A model generated the notes under the pieces. The model made no database searches and was not told the DNA's origin. It saw only the letters and a program-made list of their open reading frames with translations. Made by a program: the position numbers and the translations under genes. 64,000 bases of DNA from Blautia liquoris (GTDB lineage: Bacteria > Bacillota > Clostridia > Lachnospirales > Lachnospiraceae): positions 1,426,001-1,490,000 of the forward strand of contig NZ_CP063304.1 of assembly GCF_015159595.1 (NCBI RefSeq), read 5' to 3'. Shown here piece by piece: positions 8,693 to 17,474 of the stretch. Each line of letters starts with the position of its first letter. The first letter of the stretch is position 1.

Positions 8693-9661
8693 CTATTTGA
8701 AAGAAATGTTTGATTCATCTATAGTATAGGACCTGCTGCTTGGAATTTCTTCGCAATTATTGACCGGTTTTTGTACAATTTGTGACTTCCCATGGTTTTT
8801 GAGTTGTTTTCTGTATTCGCTTGGAGAGCAGTTATACCTGCCTCGAAAACATCTTACAAATGCCCGCTGGTCTGGAAAACCGGATTCCATGGCAATATCA
8901 AGAATTGAATTTTTAGATGATACAAGAGAGCGAAATGCAAAGGACAAACGAAGAGTATTTAGATATTCACAGAATGTCGTTCCTGTATATTTTTTAAAGC
9001 TGCGGGAGAAGTACTCACGTGATACACCTGTCCGCTCAGCCATCTCACCGGCATTTAGATTCTCACAGTAGTGTTCCTCCATATAGCGGATACAAAGTTT
9101 GATTCTCTGATTCTGACCTGTGATCTGTGCTCGAGTCTGCTGTGTCTGCTTATTGTTTGTAACAAAATCATTCATCATAAGATATAAAATCCGCTGTATA
9201 TAACTACTTTCCAGAAGAAAAGTATAGGTATCTTGATCAGAGGTTTTGTCTGTATTTGTCTCAGACTGTTCTTTGTGAATATAAAAAAGCTCCTCTATGG
9301 TTTCATAGAAGAGCCTTTTCTTCTCGGGACTGTGTCCCAGATCAAAAGATATATTTTCAAAATCGGGACAGATGCCCTTTAAATATTCATTAGAAAAGAT
9401 TAAACTGATGCCTTCCGCGTGTTCATCAGGAGCAGTTCGCAGTTTGTGTACACTGCCGCTGTCTATAATGATACATTCTCCGGCACTAATCCATCTGGCT
9501 TTGCCGTTTTTGGTGATTTGTACCTTGCCATGGATGACGTATTCTAATTCAATGTTTGTGTGCCAATGTGCCGGTATCTTAAAGTCTTCATTAGAATAGT
9601 AATTGATTTTTGCCGGAATATGCGTATAGTCAATATTTTCATTCATGCAGAGAATTTCCAT
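8693..9661 (-). CDS. AraC-family regulator with N-terminal cupin
   Basis: 322 residues. Residues about 15-110 form a cupin-like sensing domain (PAHWHTNIELEYVIHG is the typical histidine-rich start). Residues about 185-285 hold two helix-turn-helix motifs of the AraC/XylS type (AGEMAERTGVSREYFSRSFKK; DIAMESGFPDQRAFVRCF). The C-terminal tail of about 35 residues is unassigned. It leads the ECF-guaD run and is its likely regulator. The ATG at 9661 has GAGGGTG upstream; an in-frame ATG five codons later is possible. Confidence 0.88.
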   Translation of the reverse strand: MEILCMNENIDYTHIPAKINYYSNEDFKIPAHWHTNIELEYVIHGKVQITKNGKARWISAGECIIIDSGSVHKLRTAPDEHAEGISLIFSNEYLKGICPDFENISFDLGHSPEKKRLFYETIEELFYIHKEQSETNTDKTSDQDTYTFLLESSYIQRILYLMMNDFVTNNKQTQQTRAQITGQNQRIKLCIRYMEEHYCENLNAGEMAERTGVSREYFSRSFKKYTGTTFCEYLNTLRLSFAFRSLVSSKNSILDIAMESGFPDQRAFVRCFRGRYNCSPSEYRKQLKNHGKSQIVQKPVNNCEEIPSSRSYTIDESNISFK

Positions 9662-9745
9662 AGTCTTTCACCCTCGCTTATAAGATCACTTCATCAGGTT
9701 CTGCCTCTTTGCTGTCTCTACAACAAATTAATAAATACATGCGTT

Positions 9746-9774
9746 ATTATAAGATTGAATGAAACGATTGTCAA
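9746..9774 (-). promoter_or_regulatory. Sigma-A promoter of the AraC-ECF-guaD operon
   Basis: On the minus strand TTGACA (9774-9769) and TATAAT (9751-9746) are 17 bases apart, a perfect consensus. It predicts a leader of about 77 bases before the regulator ATG. It is arranged back to back with the tRNA promoter. Confidence 0.8.
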
Positions 9775-9808
9775 GGAAAAATTAAAAAAACTGAAAATAA
9801 AAATACAC

Positions 9809-9837
9809 TTGCCAATTATGTGCTTTTTTGATATAAT
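9809..9837 (+). promoter_or_regulatory. tRNA-Pro promoter
   Basis: TTGCCA (9809-9814) and TATAAT (9832-9837) with 17-base spacing lie 15 bases before the mature tRNA. Confidence 0.8.
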
Positions 9838-9852
9838 TAATTCGTTGTCGAT

Positions 9853-9927
9853 CGGGGTATAGCGAAGTTTGGTTATCGCGCATGACTGGGGGTCATGAGA
9901 TCGCTGGTTCGAATCCAGTTACTCCGA
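9853..9927 (+). tRNA. tRNA-Pro (anticodon GGG)
   Basis: 75 bases fold as a cloverleaf. Acceptor arm CGGGGTA pairs with TACTCCG, and the discriminator is A. The D arm has GCG/CGC. The anticodon stem CATGA/TCATG encloses loop CTGGGGG, giving anticodon GGG, which reads CCC and CCU proline codons. The T arm contains GGTTCGAATCC. The CCA end is not encoded. C1-G72 pairing and A73 are the normal proline identity elements. Confidence 0.95.
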
Positions 9928-9947
9928 TTATTTATCTGATATTCTCT

Positions 9948-9977
9948 AAAAAGGTACTGTTTTTGCAGTACCTTTTT
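9948..9977 (+). terminator. Terminator of tRNA-Pro
   Basis: AAAAAGGTACTG (9948-9959) pairs perfectly with CAGTACCTTTTT (9966-9977) around loop TTTTTG. It lies 20 bases after the tRNA. Being A/T-flanked on both arms, it could also act on the opposite strand. Confidence 0.9.
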
Positions 9978-10022
9978 CGCGTACAGGAAAGAGAGCACGT
10001 GTTTTCATATGGTGTACCGCAT

Positions 10023-10667
10023 TTATAGGATCCCGTGGATTGTAAACTCCTGTATTCCTCCCACGTATGGTGCTATATCATATTGTTGATAGTAGACCAC
10101 AACCCCTTCTGGTGTAAGAAAGAAATTCTCAGAATGAAAATTTTCTCTCAGAAGATCTGTATAGTTTTCAAAGTAGTTCCCTGGATTTTTTTTCTCCCGC
10201 TCGGAAATCTGCCGTTCTATTTCTTTTAGTATCAGTTCTTTGAAATCTTCCTGTTTGGGGAAGAAGTCCTGCAGCATCAGTTGTTCTGCGTTTTTAAAAT
10301 TCCAGGTGTCGGAACTGCGGATGGTATCACCGTGAGCTCCTCCCATATAGGTGTATTGATCAAAGTACAGGCTTGTAATGCACATGGAGTTATAGGTGAT
10401 CTTATAATCGCAGGTGAAGGTATAACTTGGAAAAGGCGAGGGGTACAAAGGGCGATTCCCAAGCCCGCTTACAGCCTGAGGGAAGAGTTCGTTTCGACAG
10501 CGGAATTCCAGATCATTCGCTTGTTTCAGATAATAGCGATTGATCTTCTGTGCAGTGTCATCAGCACAAGTGGTAGAAAATATAGGATAATTGATTTCGT
10601 AGATAAATACGGGTCTGCCCTGGAAGTACAAACGATTCTTCAGAGAACGATTTGATATTGTCTGCAT
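10023..10667 (-). CDS. RsiV-like protein (DUF3298/DUF4163 type), soluble
   Basis: 214 residues. The segment YFDQYTYMGGAHGDT and the C-terminal FFLTPEGVVVYYQQYDIAPYVGG are hallmarks of the DUF4163/DUF3298 domains seen in RsiV (lysozyme-sensing anti-sigma factor) and PdaC-like proteins. There is no signal peptide or membrane helix and no anti-sigma N-terminus, so it lacks the usual membrane-sensor layout. No sigma factor gene is nearby. Function unknown. Confidence 0.75.
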   Translation of the reverse strand: MQTISNRSLKNRLYFQGRPVFIYEINYPIFSTTCADDTAQKINRYYLKQANDLEFRCRNELFPQAVSGLGNRPLYPSPFPSYTFTCDYKITYNSMCITSLYFDQYTYMGGAHGDTIRSSDTWNFKNAEQLMLQDFFPKQEDFKELILKEIERQISEREKKNPGNYFENYTDLLRENFHSENFFLTPEGVVVYYQQYDIAPYVGGIQEFTIHGIL

Positions 10668-10673
10668 AACTTA

Positions 10674-10765
10674 TCAGGCGCCTTTCTCATGTTTGTTTCG
10701 GGTCTTAAGCCGTGTGCTTTACTCATGAGGACATGAACGACACATACTTTTTGACCATTGGTATT
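10674..10765. repeat. Dispersed palindromic intergenic element, copy 1
   Basis: Contains the conserved left part (TCAGGC..CC.TTCTCATGTTTGT..GGGT), an inner hairpin TCATG-agga-CATGA and an outer stem TGTG/CACA, then CTTTTTGACC. It matches copies at 45149, 45278, 50936 and 52056 in layout. It lies between a minus-strand gene and the thrC promoter. Its TTGACC could serve as an alternative -35 box. Confidence 0.65.
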
Positions 10766-10778
10766 GTTATATGTATAG

Positions 10779-10807
10779 TTGTCAGAGAGGTTATCCTATG
10801 CTATAAT
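10779..10807 (+). promoter_or_regulatory. Promoter of thrC-cob operon
   Basis: TTGTCA (10779-10784) and TATAAT (10802-10807) with a 17-base spacer. It lies just after the palindromic element and gives a leader of about 40 bases. Confidence 0.75.
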
Positions 10808-10852
10808 TTGTAAAAAGTGTTTAAAAATTTTTAATAACAGGAGCCGGTGGAT

Positions 10853-12343
10853 ATGATGGATGTTCTATACAAAAGTACACGGGGAAATGGCAGTGCAGTG
10901 AGTGCTTCACAGGCAATTCTAAAGGGTATGCCCGACGATGGCGGTCTTTTTGTCCCTTTTGAGATACCGAAACTGGATGTTAATGTCAGTGACCTGGCGA
11001 AGATGGATTACAGGGAAGTTGCGTTCGAGGTAATGAGACGGTTTTTATCGGATTTTACTGAAGCTGAGTTGAAATCTTGCATTGCAAAAGCATATGATGA
11101 AAAGTTTGATACAGAAGAAATCGTCTCTTTAAAAGAAAGAGATGGAGCATTTTATCTGGAACTATTTCACGGTCCTACAATTGCATTCAAGGATATGGCT
11201 CTTTCAATTTTGCCGCACCTTATGACAACGGCAGCCAGAAAAAATCATGTGAAAAATGAAATTGTGATTTTGACAGCGACATCCGGAGACACCGGAAAAG
11301 CCGCTCTTGCAGGCTTTGCCGATGTGCCGGGCACAAAGGTTATCGTATTCTATCCCAAAGACGGGGTCAGTCCTGTTCAGGAGAGGCAGATGGTAACACA
11401 GAAAGGTGGTAATACATATGTGGTGGCAATAAGAGGTAACTTTGATGATGCTCAGACTGGTGTAAAGAAGATTCTGGAAGATGAGAAACTTTCGAGGGAA
11501 CTGGCTGAAAAAGGCTTTCAGTTTAGCTCAGCAAATTCTATTAACATCGGACGTCTGGTTCCTCAGATCGTTTATTACGTCTATGCTTACGCTTTATTAG
11601 TGAGAAGAAATAAAATAAAAAACGGCGATAAGATGAATGTTGTTGTTCCGACAGGAAACTTTGGAAATATCCTGGCTGCATTTTATGCAAAGAATATGGG
11701 ACTTCCGATTGGAAAGCTGATCTGCGCGTCAAATGAAAACAAAGTTCTCAGCGACTTCTTTCATACGGGATGTTATGATAGGAACAGGGAGTTTTTTCTC
11801 ACTTCATCCCCGTCCATGGATATTCTCATATCCAGCAACCTGGAACGATTGATATACATGGTTTCTGGCTCTGAGGATGAGAATAAAAAGCTAATGGAAC
11901 AGCTGTCACAAAAGGGAATCTATAAAATCTCAGATGAGATGAGAGGGAGATTGCATAACTTTTATGGCAATTATGCTTCTGAGAAAGAAACACAGGCTGT
12001 GATAAAAAAGATGTTTGAGGATACCGGTTATGTCTTAGATCCACATACGGCTGTGGCATCGGCAGTTTATGATGAATATCAGTCAGAAACGAAGGATGAT
12101 ACACCTACAGTGATTGCATCGACGGCAAGTCCATATAAATTTATGGGAAGTGTTCTTCATTCCATAAGTACGGAAAAGTCTGAAAATCTGACAGACGTAG
12201 AACAGATCAGTGCACTTCATAAAATCTGTAACGTTGCAGTTCCGAATGCAGTAAAAGAGATCTTTGATGCTCCTGTGCTTCACGACACAGTGACTGATGT
12301 AAAAAATATGGAACAAACGGTCAAAAATATCATTTTCAGATAA
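10853..12343 (+). CDS. thrC: Threonine synthase
   Basis: 496 residues from ATG 10853. A PLP enzyme that converts O-phosphohomoserine to threonine. The PLP lysine is in FHGPTIAFKDMAL, and the phosphate-binding TSGDTGKAA and the PTGNFGN segment are clear. Length fits the long bacterial/fungal class. AGGAG (10839-10843) sits 9 bases before ATG 10853; the GTG at 10847 is too close to be the start. It is followed after 16 bases by cobT, so threonine synthesis and cobamide assembly share a transcript. Threonine is also the source of the aminopropanol linker of cobamides, a plausible reason for the linkage (inference). Confidence 0.95.
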   Translation: MMDVLYKSTRGNGSAVSASQAILKGMPDDGGLFVPFEIPKLDVNVSDLAKMDYREVAFEVMRRFLSDFTEAELKSCIAKAYDEKFDTEEIVSLKERDGAFYLELFHGPTIAFKDMALSILPHLMTTAARKNHVKNEIVILTATSGDTGKAALAGFADVPGTKVIVFYPKDGVSPVQERQMVTQKGGNTYVVAIRGNFDDAQTGVKKILEDEKLSRELAEKGFQFSSANSINIGRLVPQIVYYVYAYALLVRRNKIKNGDKMNVVVPTGNFGNILAAFYAKNMGLPIGKLICASNENKVLSDFFHTGCYDRNREFFLTSSPSMDILISSNLERLIYMVSGSEDENKKLMEQLSQKGIYKISDEMRGRLHNFYGNYASEKETQAVIKKMFEDTGYVLDPHTAVASAVYDEYQSETKDDTPTVIASTASPYKFMGSVLHSISTEKSENLTDVEQISALHKICNVAVPNAVKEIFDAPVLHDTVTDVKNMEQTVKNIIFR

Positions 12344-12359
12344 AATGGGGGGATAACAA

Positions 12360-13409
12360 TTGGAGTTACAGAAGCTGTGTGAGAAAATTGAAAGATTAGA
12401 CTTGAAATCGATGAAACGGGCGGTCGTCCACTGGGACAGTATCGCAAAACCACTTCATAGTCTGGGAAAGCTGGAAGATGTGATCGTGCAGATCGCAGGA
12501 ATTCAGGGAACGGAAAAAGTACATATTGCAAGAAAAGCACTGGTTATCCTCTGTGCGGATAACGGTGTGGTCGAAGAGGGTGTCACGCAGACCGGGCAGG
12601 AAGTCACAGCAATTGTCTCCGAGAATTTTCTGACGGATAAAGCAACAGCCGCCATATTATGTCAAAGAGCCGGAGCAGATCTTCTTCCGGTCGACATGGG
12701 AATTGCTAGAGACACGAATCTTCGAAACTGTAAGATCGCCTATGGAACTAAAAATATGGCAAAAGGGCCAGCGATGACCCGTGCACAGGCAATACAGGGA
12801 ATTGAAACAGGGATCTTACTGGTGAAAGAATTAAAGAATAAAGGTTATGATATTTTGGCAACCGGTGAGATGGGAATTGGTAATACGACCTCTAGCAGTG
12901 CTGTTGTTTCCGTCTTGCTTGACAAATCTGTGGAGGAGGTGACAGGCAGAGGCGCTGGGCTATCCGGTGAGGGATTGAACAGGAAGATTATCACAATTAA
13001 AAAGGCAATTGAACTAAATAATCCAGATCGAGAGGATACCATTGACGTACTTGCAAAAGTCGGAGGATTTGATCTTGCAGGAATGACAGGAGTATTTTTG
13101 GGAGGAGCCTGTTATCATATTCCAGTTGTCATTGATGGATTTATCTCTCTTGCTGCGGCACTTTGTGCGTCGAGAATCTCTCCGATTACACGAGATTATA
13201 TGATTGCCTCGCATGTCTCAAAAGAGCCTGCAACGAAAATGCTGCTTGAGGCACTGCATAAAGATGCATTTCTCACCTGTGATATGTGCCTGGGAGAGGG
13301 GACCGGTGCGGTGACACTCTTTCCAATTCTCGATATGGCATGTGAAGTATACGATAAAATGAGCACCTTTAAAGACAATTCTATTGAAGCATATCAGCCG
13401 CTTGAGTAA
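12360..13409 (+). CDS. cobT: Nicotinate-nucleotide-dimethylbenzimidazole phosphoribosyltransferase
   Basis: 349 residues, the normal CobT length. Activates the cobamide lower-ligand base by transferring ribose-phosphate from nicotinate mononucleotide, giving alpha-ribazole phosphate. Characteristic segments are ADNGVVEEGVTQTGQEVT near the N-terminus, GEMGIGNTTSSSA in the middle and EGTGAVTLFP near the C-terminus, which carries the catalytic glutamate in this family. Start is TTG 12360 behind a GGGGGG site. The gene precedes cobU by 12 bases. Confidence 0.95.
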   Translation: MELQKLCEKIERLDLKSMKRAVVHWDSIAKPLHSLGKLEDVIVQIAGIQGTEKVHIARKALVILCADNGVVEEGVTQTGQEVTAIVSENFLTDKATAAILCQRAGADLLPVDMGIARDTNLRNCKIAYGTKNMAKGPAMTRAQAIQGIETGILLVKELKNKGYDILATGEMGIGNTTSSSAVVSVLLDKSVEEVTGRGAGLSGEGLNRKIITIKKAIELNNPDREDTIDVLAKVGGFDLAGMTGVFLGGACYHIPVVIDGFISLAAALCASRISPITRDYMIASHVSKEPATKMLLEALHKDAFLTCDMCLGEGTGAVTLFPILDMACEVYDKMSTFKDNSIEAYQPLE

Positions 13410-13421
13410 AGGAGGAGCAGG

Positions 13422-13934
13422 ATGTTTTATGTGGTAACAGGCGGTTCCGGCAGCGGAAAATCGGCATATGCGGAGGAACTTATTATAAGATCGGGATCTG
13501 GTCCGCGTATCTACATTGCCACGATGTATCCGTATGATGAGGAAAGCCATAAAAGAATTGCCAGACATCGTCAGATGCGTGCAAAAAAGGAATTCGAAAC
13601 GGTGGAGTGCTATACAGATCTTGCTTCGGCACAGATTCCCGAGGGCGCGAATGTTCTGCTGGAATGTATGTCAAACCTCACTGCAAATGAGCTGTTTCGT
13701 CCTGAGGGAGCTAGAAAAGATGTTTCACTTTCCATTATGAAAGGAATTCGCCATCTCTTAGATTCCTGTAAGAATCTGATTGTTGTGACAAACGAGATCT
13801 TCTCTGACGGAATCCGGTACGATGATGAAACGAGGAATTATCAGCGAATTCTGGGAGATATTAATGTTTGGATGGCCTCCATATCCGATCATGTGACAGA
13901 AATTGTATATGGGATTCCGTTGATATTCAAATAG
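13422..13934 (+). CDS. cobU: Adenosylcobinamide kinase / adenosylcobinamide-phosphate guanylyltransferase
   Basis: 170 residues, slightly shorter than the usual 180. Phosphorylates adenosylcobinamide and then adds GMP. Walker A is GGSGSGKSAYAE at the N-terminus. The guanylyl-acceptor histidine is expected in the HKRIARHRQMR segment. The C-terminal VVTNEIFSDGIRYD region is conserved in the family. AGGAG site 6 bases before ATG. Part of the cobT-U-S-C run. Confidence 0.93.
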   Translation: MFYVVTGGSGSGKSAYAEELIIRSGSGPRIYIATMYPYDEESHKRIARHRQMRAKKEFETVECYTDLASAQIPEGANVLLECMSNLTANELFRPEGARKDVSLSIMKGIRHLLDSCKNLIVVTNEIFSDGIRYDDETRNYQRILGDINVWMASISDHVTEIVYGIPLIFK

Positions 13935-13952
13935 AGACACGAAGGAAGTATG

Positions 13953-14726
13953 ATGAAGAATATATGGAGTAGTTTTATTGTGGCATTTGCAATGTATTCA
14001 AAGATTCCAATGCCAAAGACTGAATGGACGAAAGATCACATGAAGTATTCGATGTGTTTTTTTCCGTTTGTGGGTGTGGCTGTCGGACTTATCGAATATG
14101 GATGGTTTTTGTTGGCCTCGTATCTGCGATTTGGAGCGGTATTTCGGGCAGCCGGAATGACACTGATACCCGTTTTGGTGACCGGTGGGATTCACATGGA
14201 TGGATACCTGGACACGATGGATGCATTAAGTTCGTGGAGAGAGAAAAATCAAAGACTGGTAATCTTAAAAGATCCACATGCGGGTGCATTTGCCATCATT
14301 ACGGGGGTTGTCTGGTTTTTAATCTCTTTTGCTGCTGCAACAGAGATCACAGGAAAAATGATGCCCTTTTATTGCGCAATATTTGTCGTCTCGAGATGTT
14401 TTAGTGGTTTGTCCGTAATCTGCTTTCATAATGCAAATCCAAAGGGCAGTGCGGCTGCATTCTCTGACCAGGCTCAGAAGAAAGCGACTGGATGTGTGTT
14501 AATCATCTATCTTGCAATTTTGCTGGTTGTGATGTGTAGTTTAAACCCTGTGCAGGGTATCACTTGTTTTGGTACAGGACTGGCTGTTTTTTTCTATTAC
14601 AGATGGAAAAGCTACAAGTATTTTGGCGGAATTACAGGAGATCTGGCGGGGTACTTCTTAAGTTTGGCAGAACTTTTGATGCAGCTTGCTGTTATCTTTG
14701 CAGCCACTATAATGGGAAAGCTGTAA
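13953..14726 (+). CDS. cobS: Adenosylcobinamide-GDP ribazoletransferase (cobalamin synthase)
   Basis: About 257 residues, a polytopic membrane protein. Joins adenosylcobinamide-GDP with alpha-ribazole (phosphate), the last step of nucleotide-loop assembly. The motif GGIHMDGYLDTMDAL carries the metal-binding aspartates, followed by LKDPHAGAFA. Two ATG codons are adjacent (13950 and 13953); the second has better spacing (6 bases) from AAGGA and was chosen. Length is normal. Confidence 0.93.
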   Translation: MKNIWSSFIVAFAMYSKIPMPKTEWTKDHMKYSMCFFPFVGVAVGLIEYGWFLLASYLRFGAVFRAAGMTLIPVLVTGGIHMDGYLDTMDALSSWREKNQRLVILKDPHAGAFAIITGVVWFLISFAAATEITGKMMPFYCAIFVVSRCFSGLSVICFHNANPKGSAAAFSDQAQKKATGCVLIIYLAILLVVMCSLNPVQGITCFGTGLAVFFYYRWKSYKYFGGITGDLAGYFLSLAELLMQLAVIFAATIMGKL

Positions 14727-14796
14727 GATGTTGTGAAGCATCGAGTAATTATATCAAATAGATATTTCGAATTAGGTATGAGAATGGAGCAAAAGA

Positions 14797-15177
14797 ATGA
14801 TACTGATTGTAGGAGGGGCTTTTCAAGGTAAAAGAGCATATGCTAATAACTATTTAAAAAAAGAGATTCATTGGATTGACGGAAAGGAATGTGAATACGA
14901 TGATATTTTTTCGTCTGAGGGTATTTTCAATTTCCATCTATTTGTGAAACGAATTTTACGCACAGGCGAGCCTGACCAGTTTCCGGAGCAATTGATGAGA
15001 GAAAATCCGGATATTGTAATTGTCACGGACGAGCTTGGATATGGTGTTGTGCCGGTAGAGGCTTCTGATCGGGCTTGGAGAGAAAAAACAGGACGCATCT
15101 GTACAGAACTTGCAGAGCAGGCAGATGAGGTGCACCGTGTAGTATGTGGGGTTGGGATGGTGATAAAAAATGCTTAA
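14797..15177 (+). CDS. Short CobU-like nucleotide-binding protein
   Basis: 126 residues. It begins with a P-loop-like GGAFQGKRAYA and ends with TDELGYGVVPVEASDRAWREKTGR, a segment conserved in CobU C-termini. The middle of CobU, including the histidine-rich guanylylation region, is missing. It is therefore either a specialised partner or a shortened paralogue of the cobU at 13422. Its stop codon overlaps the cobC start by 8 bases. A kinase-only role is possible but unproved. Confidence 0.75.
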   Translation: MILIVGGAFQGKRAYANNYLKKEIHWIDGKECEYDDIFSSEGIFNFHLFVKRILRTGEPDQFPEQLMRENPDIVIVTDELGYGVVPVEASDRAWREKTGRICTELAEQADEVHRVVCGVGMVIKNA

Positions 15178-15778
15178 AATACAGATGATACGACATGGCA
15201 AAACATATGGCAATACACAGGGGCGCTATATAGGAACGACGGATGAACACCTTCTGGAATCGGAATCCCAGGCACTTTTGAAACCTTTCTTTTCCCCGGT
15301 GGAGTGCGTATTTTTAAGCCCCATGATCCGATGTCGCGAGACGGCACTGCTGTTGTTTCCCGAACAAGAATATATGATCATCGATGGGTTCCGCGAATGT
15401 GATTTCGGTGAATTTGAGAATAAAAATTATCAGGAGCTGTCAGATCGTAAATCTTATCAGCAGTGGATCGACAGCGAGGGAACTCTCGGATTTCCCGGCG
15501 GAGAGACTATGCAGGAATTTAAAGAACGCACATTGGATGCATTTGAGCATATGATCGCTTACTGTATACAAAAAAAATATGAAAATGTGGCTATGGTGGT
15601 TCATGGCGGCACAATTATGAGTATCCTGGATACCTATGGGTTTCCACAGGCGGATTATTTTGACTGGCATGTAGAAAACGCAGAAGGGTATAAGATCCGT
15701 ACCTACCTGGAACATTGGAAATTTGGCAGAAAAGAGCTGGTGGTCGATAGTAAGATTACGAGAGATATTGAGGAATAG
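15170..15778 (+). CDS. cobC: Histidine phosphatase, probable alpha-ribazole phosphatase
   Basis: 202 residues of the phosphoglycerate mutase-like superfamily. The catalytic RHGKT motif is at the N-terminus, the second histidine in VVHGGTIMS, and ECDFGEFENK matches the substrate loop of the alpha-ribazole phosphatase group. It would remove the 5'-phosphate from the lower-ligand nucleotide. Context in the cob operon supports cobC over a generic phosphatase. A terminator follows 35 bases later. Confidence 0.85.
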   Translation: MLKIQMIRHGKTYGNTQGRYIGTTDEHLLESESQALLKPFFSPVECVFLSPMIRCRETALLLFPEQEYMIIDGFRECDFGEFENKNYQELSDRKSYQQWIDSEGTLGFPGGETMQEFKERTLDAFEHMIAYCIQKKYENVAMVVHGGTIMSILDTYGFPQADYFDWHVENAEGYKIRTYLEHWKFGRKELVVDSKITRDIEE

Positions 15779-15813
15779 AAGATAGACAACAGTAAAAAAT
15801 AGAAAAATAAAAG

Positions 15814-15865
15814 AAAAAGCTGTACAATGCAGGGATTAACTGCAGGGAACAGCTTTTATTTTTTT
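15814..15865 (+). terminator. Terminator of the cob operon
   Basis: AAAAAGCTGT (814-823) pairs with ACAGCTTTT (849-857). An inner hairpin TGCAG/CTGCA lies within. A T-rich tail runs to 15865. Coding-like sequence of the next, broken gene begins directly after it. Confidence 0.85.
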
Positions 15866-16641
15866 GCTATGGGAAGAGTGAGTGAAAAGGTTGCCCTTGG
15901 TAGAACTCTCTTTTCCGTTATGTACGATGAAATTATCGAGAAAGACGGCTCGGTAAATGAGAAAAAGTTATCAGAACTTCTTTCCGACTGGATACAGATC
16001 TGTAAAACATCCAAAGCCAGTGAGATGGAGCAGGAGATGAAGAAAAAATAGACTTGAAACAGGCTGGCATAGACTTCCAGTCAGGATTTAGCCTTTTTGG
16101 TGACAGATTTGCAAGTATTGAAGAAGGCAGAGGACTTAACTCTATTCGGGAACCATTCTCAAGGATGGAACAGAAAGGTGTCGGCTATGATAGCATCAAA
16201 CAACTATATATACCAAAAGTGATTATCGGTGTCAATGCCGCTTCAAAGAACCAGGAACTTGCCAAAGAATTTATCCAGAGTATGTATTCAGATTCCGTTC
16301 AGAATATTGATACCTCAGAGGGATTTCCGGTAACGGAGAATGCTCTTCAATATCTTGCGGATTATGTGGAAACAGCTGCAGCAAAGAATGATATTGTCGG
16401 GACATCTGCTGTCAATCCGTTCACAGGAACAGAAGAAAAATTCGATGCTCATTATCCGGATAAGGTGGCGGTAGAACAGATCAATACGAAGATTAAGGGG
16501 CTGAAAAAACCGTTCCGACCGGATGATATTCTGACAGATACAGTGATGAAGGAGATGGAGAATTGCTATGCGGGGACGAAGACTCCGGAAGAGACAGCTC
16601 AAGGGATCAGCCAGAAAGTGGATACATACCTCCAAGAGTAA
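15866..16641 (+). pseudogene. Remnant of an ABC solute-binding protein (N-terminus lost, frameshifted)
   Basis: Two consecutive reading frames carry one protein. The first, to the TAG at 16049-16051, gives EKVALGRTLFSVMYDEIIEKDG and onward. The second, one frame away and open from 16024, gives a family 1 solute-binding C-terminus (NAASKNQELAKEFIQSMY; EGFPVTENAL). The switch lies near the A-run at 16043-16048. The signal peptide and first lobe are absent; homology starts right after the cob terminator. It precedes two sugar-type permeases, so it was their binding protein. Confidence 0.8.
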
Positions 16642-17473
16642 AACAGCCTATTTGTTTCTGGCACCGAGCCTGCTGGGAACTTTACTGTTCTGGCTGATTC
16701 CTTTTGCAGATGTGATCCGGCGGTCGTTCTTTCAGGCAGTGGGGAACACGTTTGTGGGACTGACTAATTACAGAAATGTACTGAGAAACGAAGCATTTGT
16801 ACAGGCGGTATCACATACAGTCAGGTTCCTGGCTATATGTCTTCCCCTGTTGATGGTGATTTCCTTTTTACTGGCGATTCTGCTCTATGAACTTCCCAGG
16901 TGGCGTTCCTTTTATGAGGCCTTATATCTGATTCCGATGGCCATTCCGGTGGCTTCTGTCGTGGTTTTCTGGAAACTTACTTTCGACCGGAAGGGACTGT
17001 TGAATGAACTCCTCCACCTATTCAATCTTTCCGGACAAGACTGGATGAACACAGGATATGCTTTTGGCGTGCTGGTATTCTCCTATATTTGGAGAAACGT
17101 CGGGTATGACGTCATACTCTGGGTGGCCGGGTTATCCGGGATCCCAAAAGAACAGTATGAAGCAGCAAAAGTCAGCGGTGCCGGGAAAATACAGTGTTTT
17201 TGGTATATTACGCTTCCACAGATGAAAGACAGTGTGGCAATGATTGGTGTACTGTCATTTGTCAATGCTTTTCGAGTGTTTCGCGAAGCATATCTGATCG
17301 CGGGAGATTATCCGCATCACAGTATCTATATGCTGCAACATGTGTTCAACAACTGGTTTACAAAACTTGATATTCAAAAGATGAGCGCAGGTGCGGTTAT
17401 GATGTCTGTAGTAGTGAGCATCCTGATGATACTTGTGGAAGTCTGGAATGACAGACAGGGGAGGGATCGATGA
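16568..17473 (+). CDS. Carbohydrate-type ABC permease (MalF/UgpA family)
   Basis: 301 residues with about six membrane helices. The EAA loop reads EQYEAAKVSGAGKIQCFWYITLP, normal for binding-protein-dependent sugar permeases. The start overlaps the broken binding-protein gene by 74 bases; ATG 16568 has GGAG 8 bases upstream. With no intact binding protein and no ATPase gene in the window it could work only with partners encoded elsewhere. Substrate unknown. Confidence 0.8.
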   Translation: MRGRRLRKRQLKGSARKWIHTSKSKTAYLFLAPSLLGTLLFWLIPFADVIRRSFFQAVGNTFVGLTNYRNVLRNEAFVQAVSHTVRFLAICLPLLMVISFLLAILLYELPRWRSFYEALYLIPMAIPVASVVVFWKLTFDRKGLLNELLHLFNLSGQDWMNTGYAFGVLVFSYIWRNVGYDVILWVAGLSGIPKEQYEAAKVSGAGKIQCFWYITLPQMKDSVAMIGVLSFVNAFRVFREAYLIAGDYPHHSIYMLQHVFNNWFTKLDIQKMSAGAVMMSVVVSILMILVEVWNDRQGRDR

Positions 17474-17474
17474 A

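Noticed and set aside
10281-10655. Plus-strand 124-residue frame opposite the RsiV-like gene
   Set aside because: The minus strand carries recognisable domain motifs; this is its shadow.
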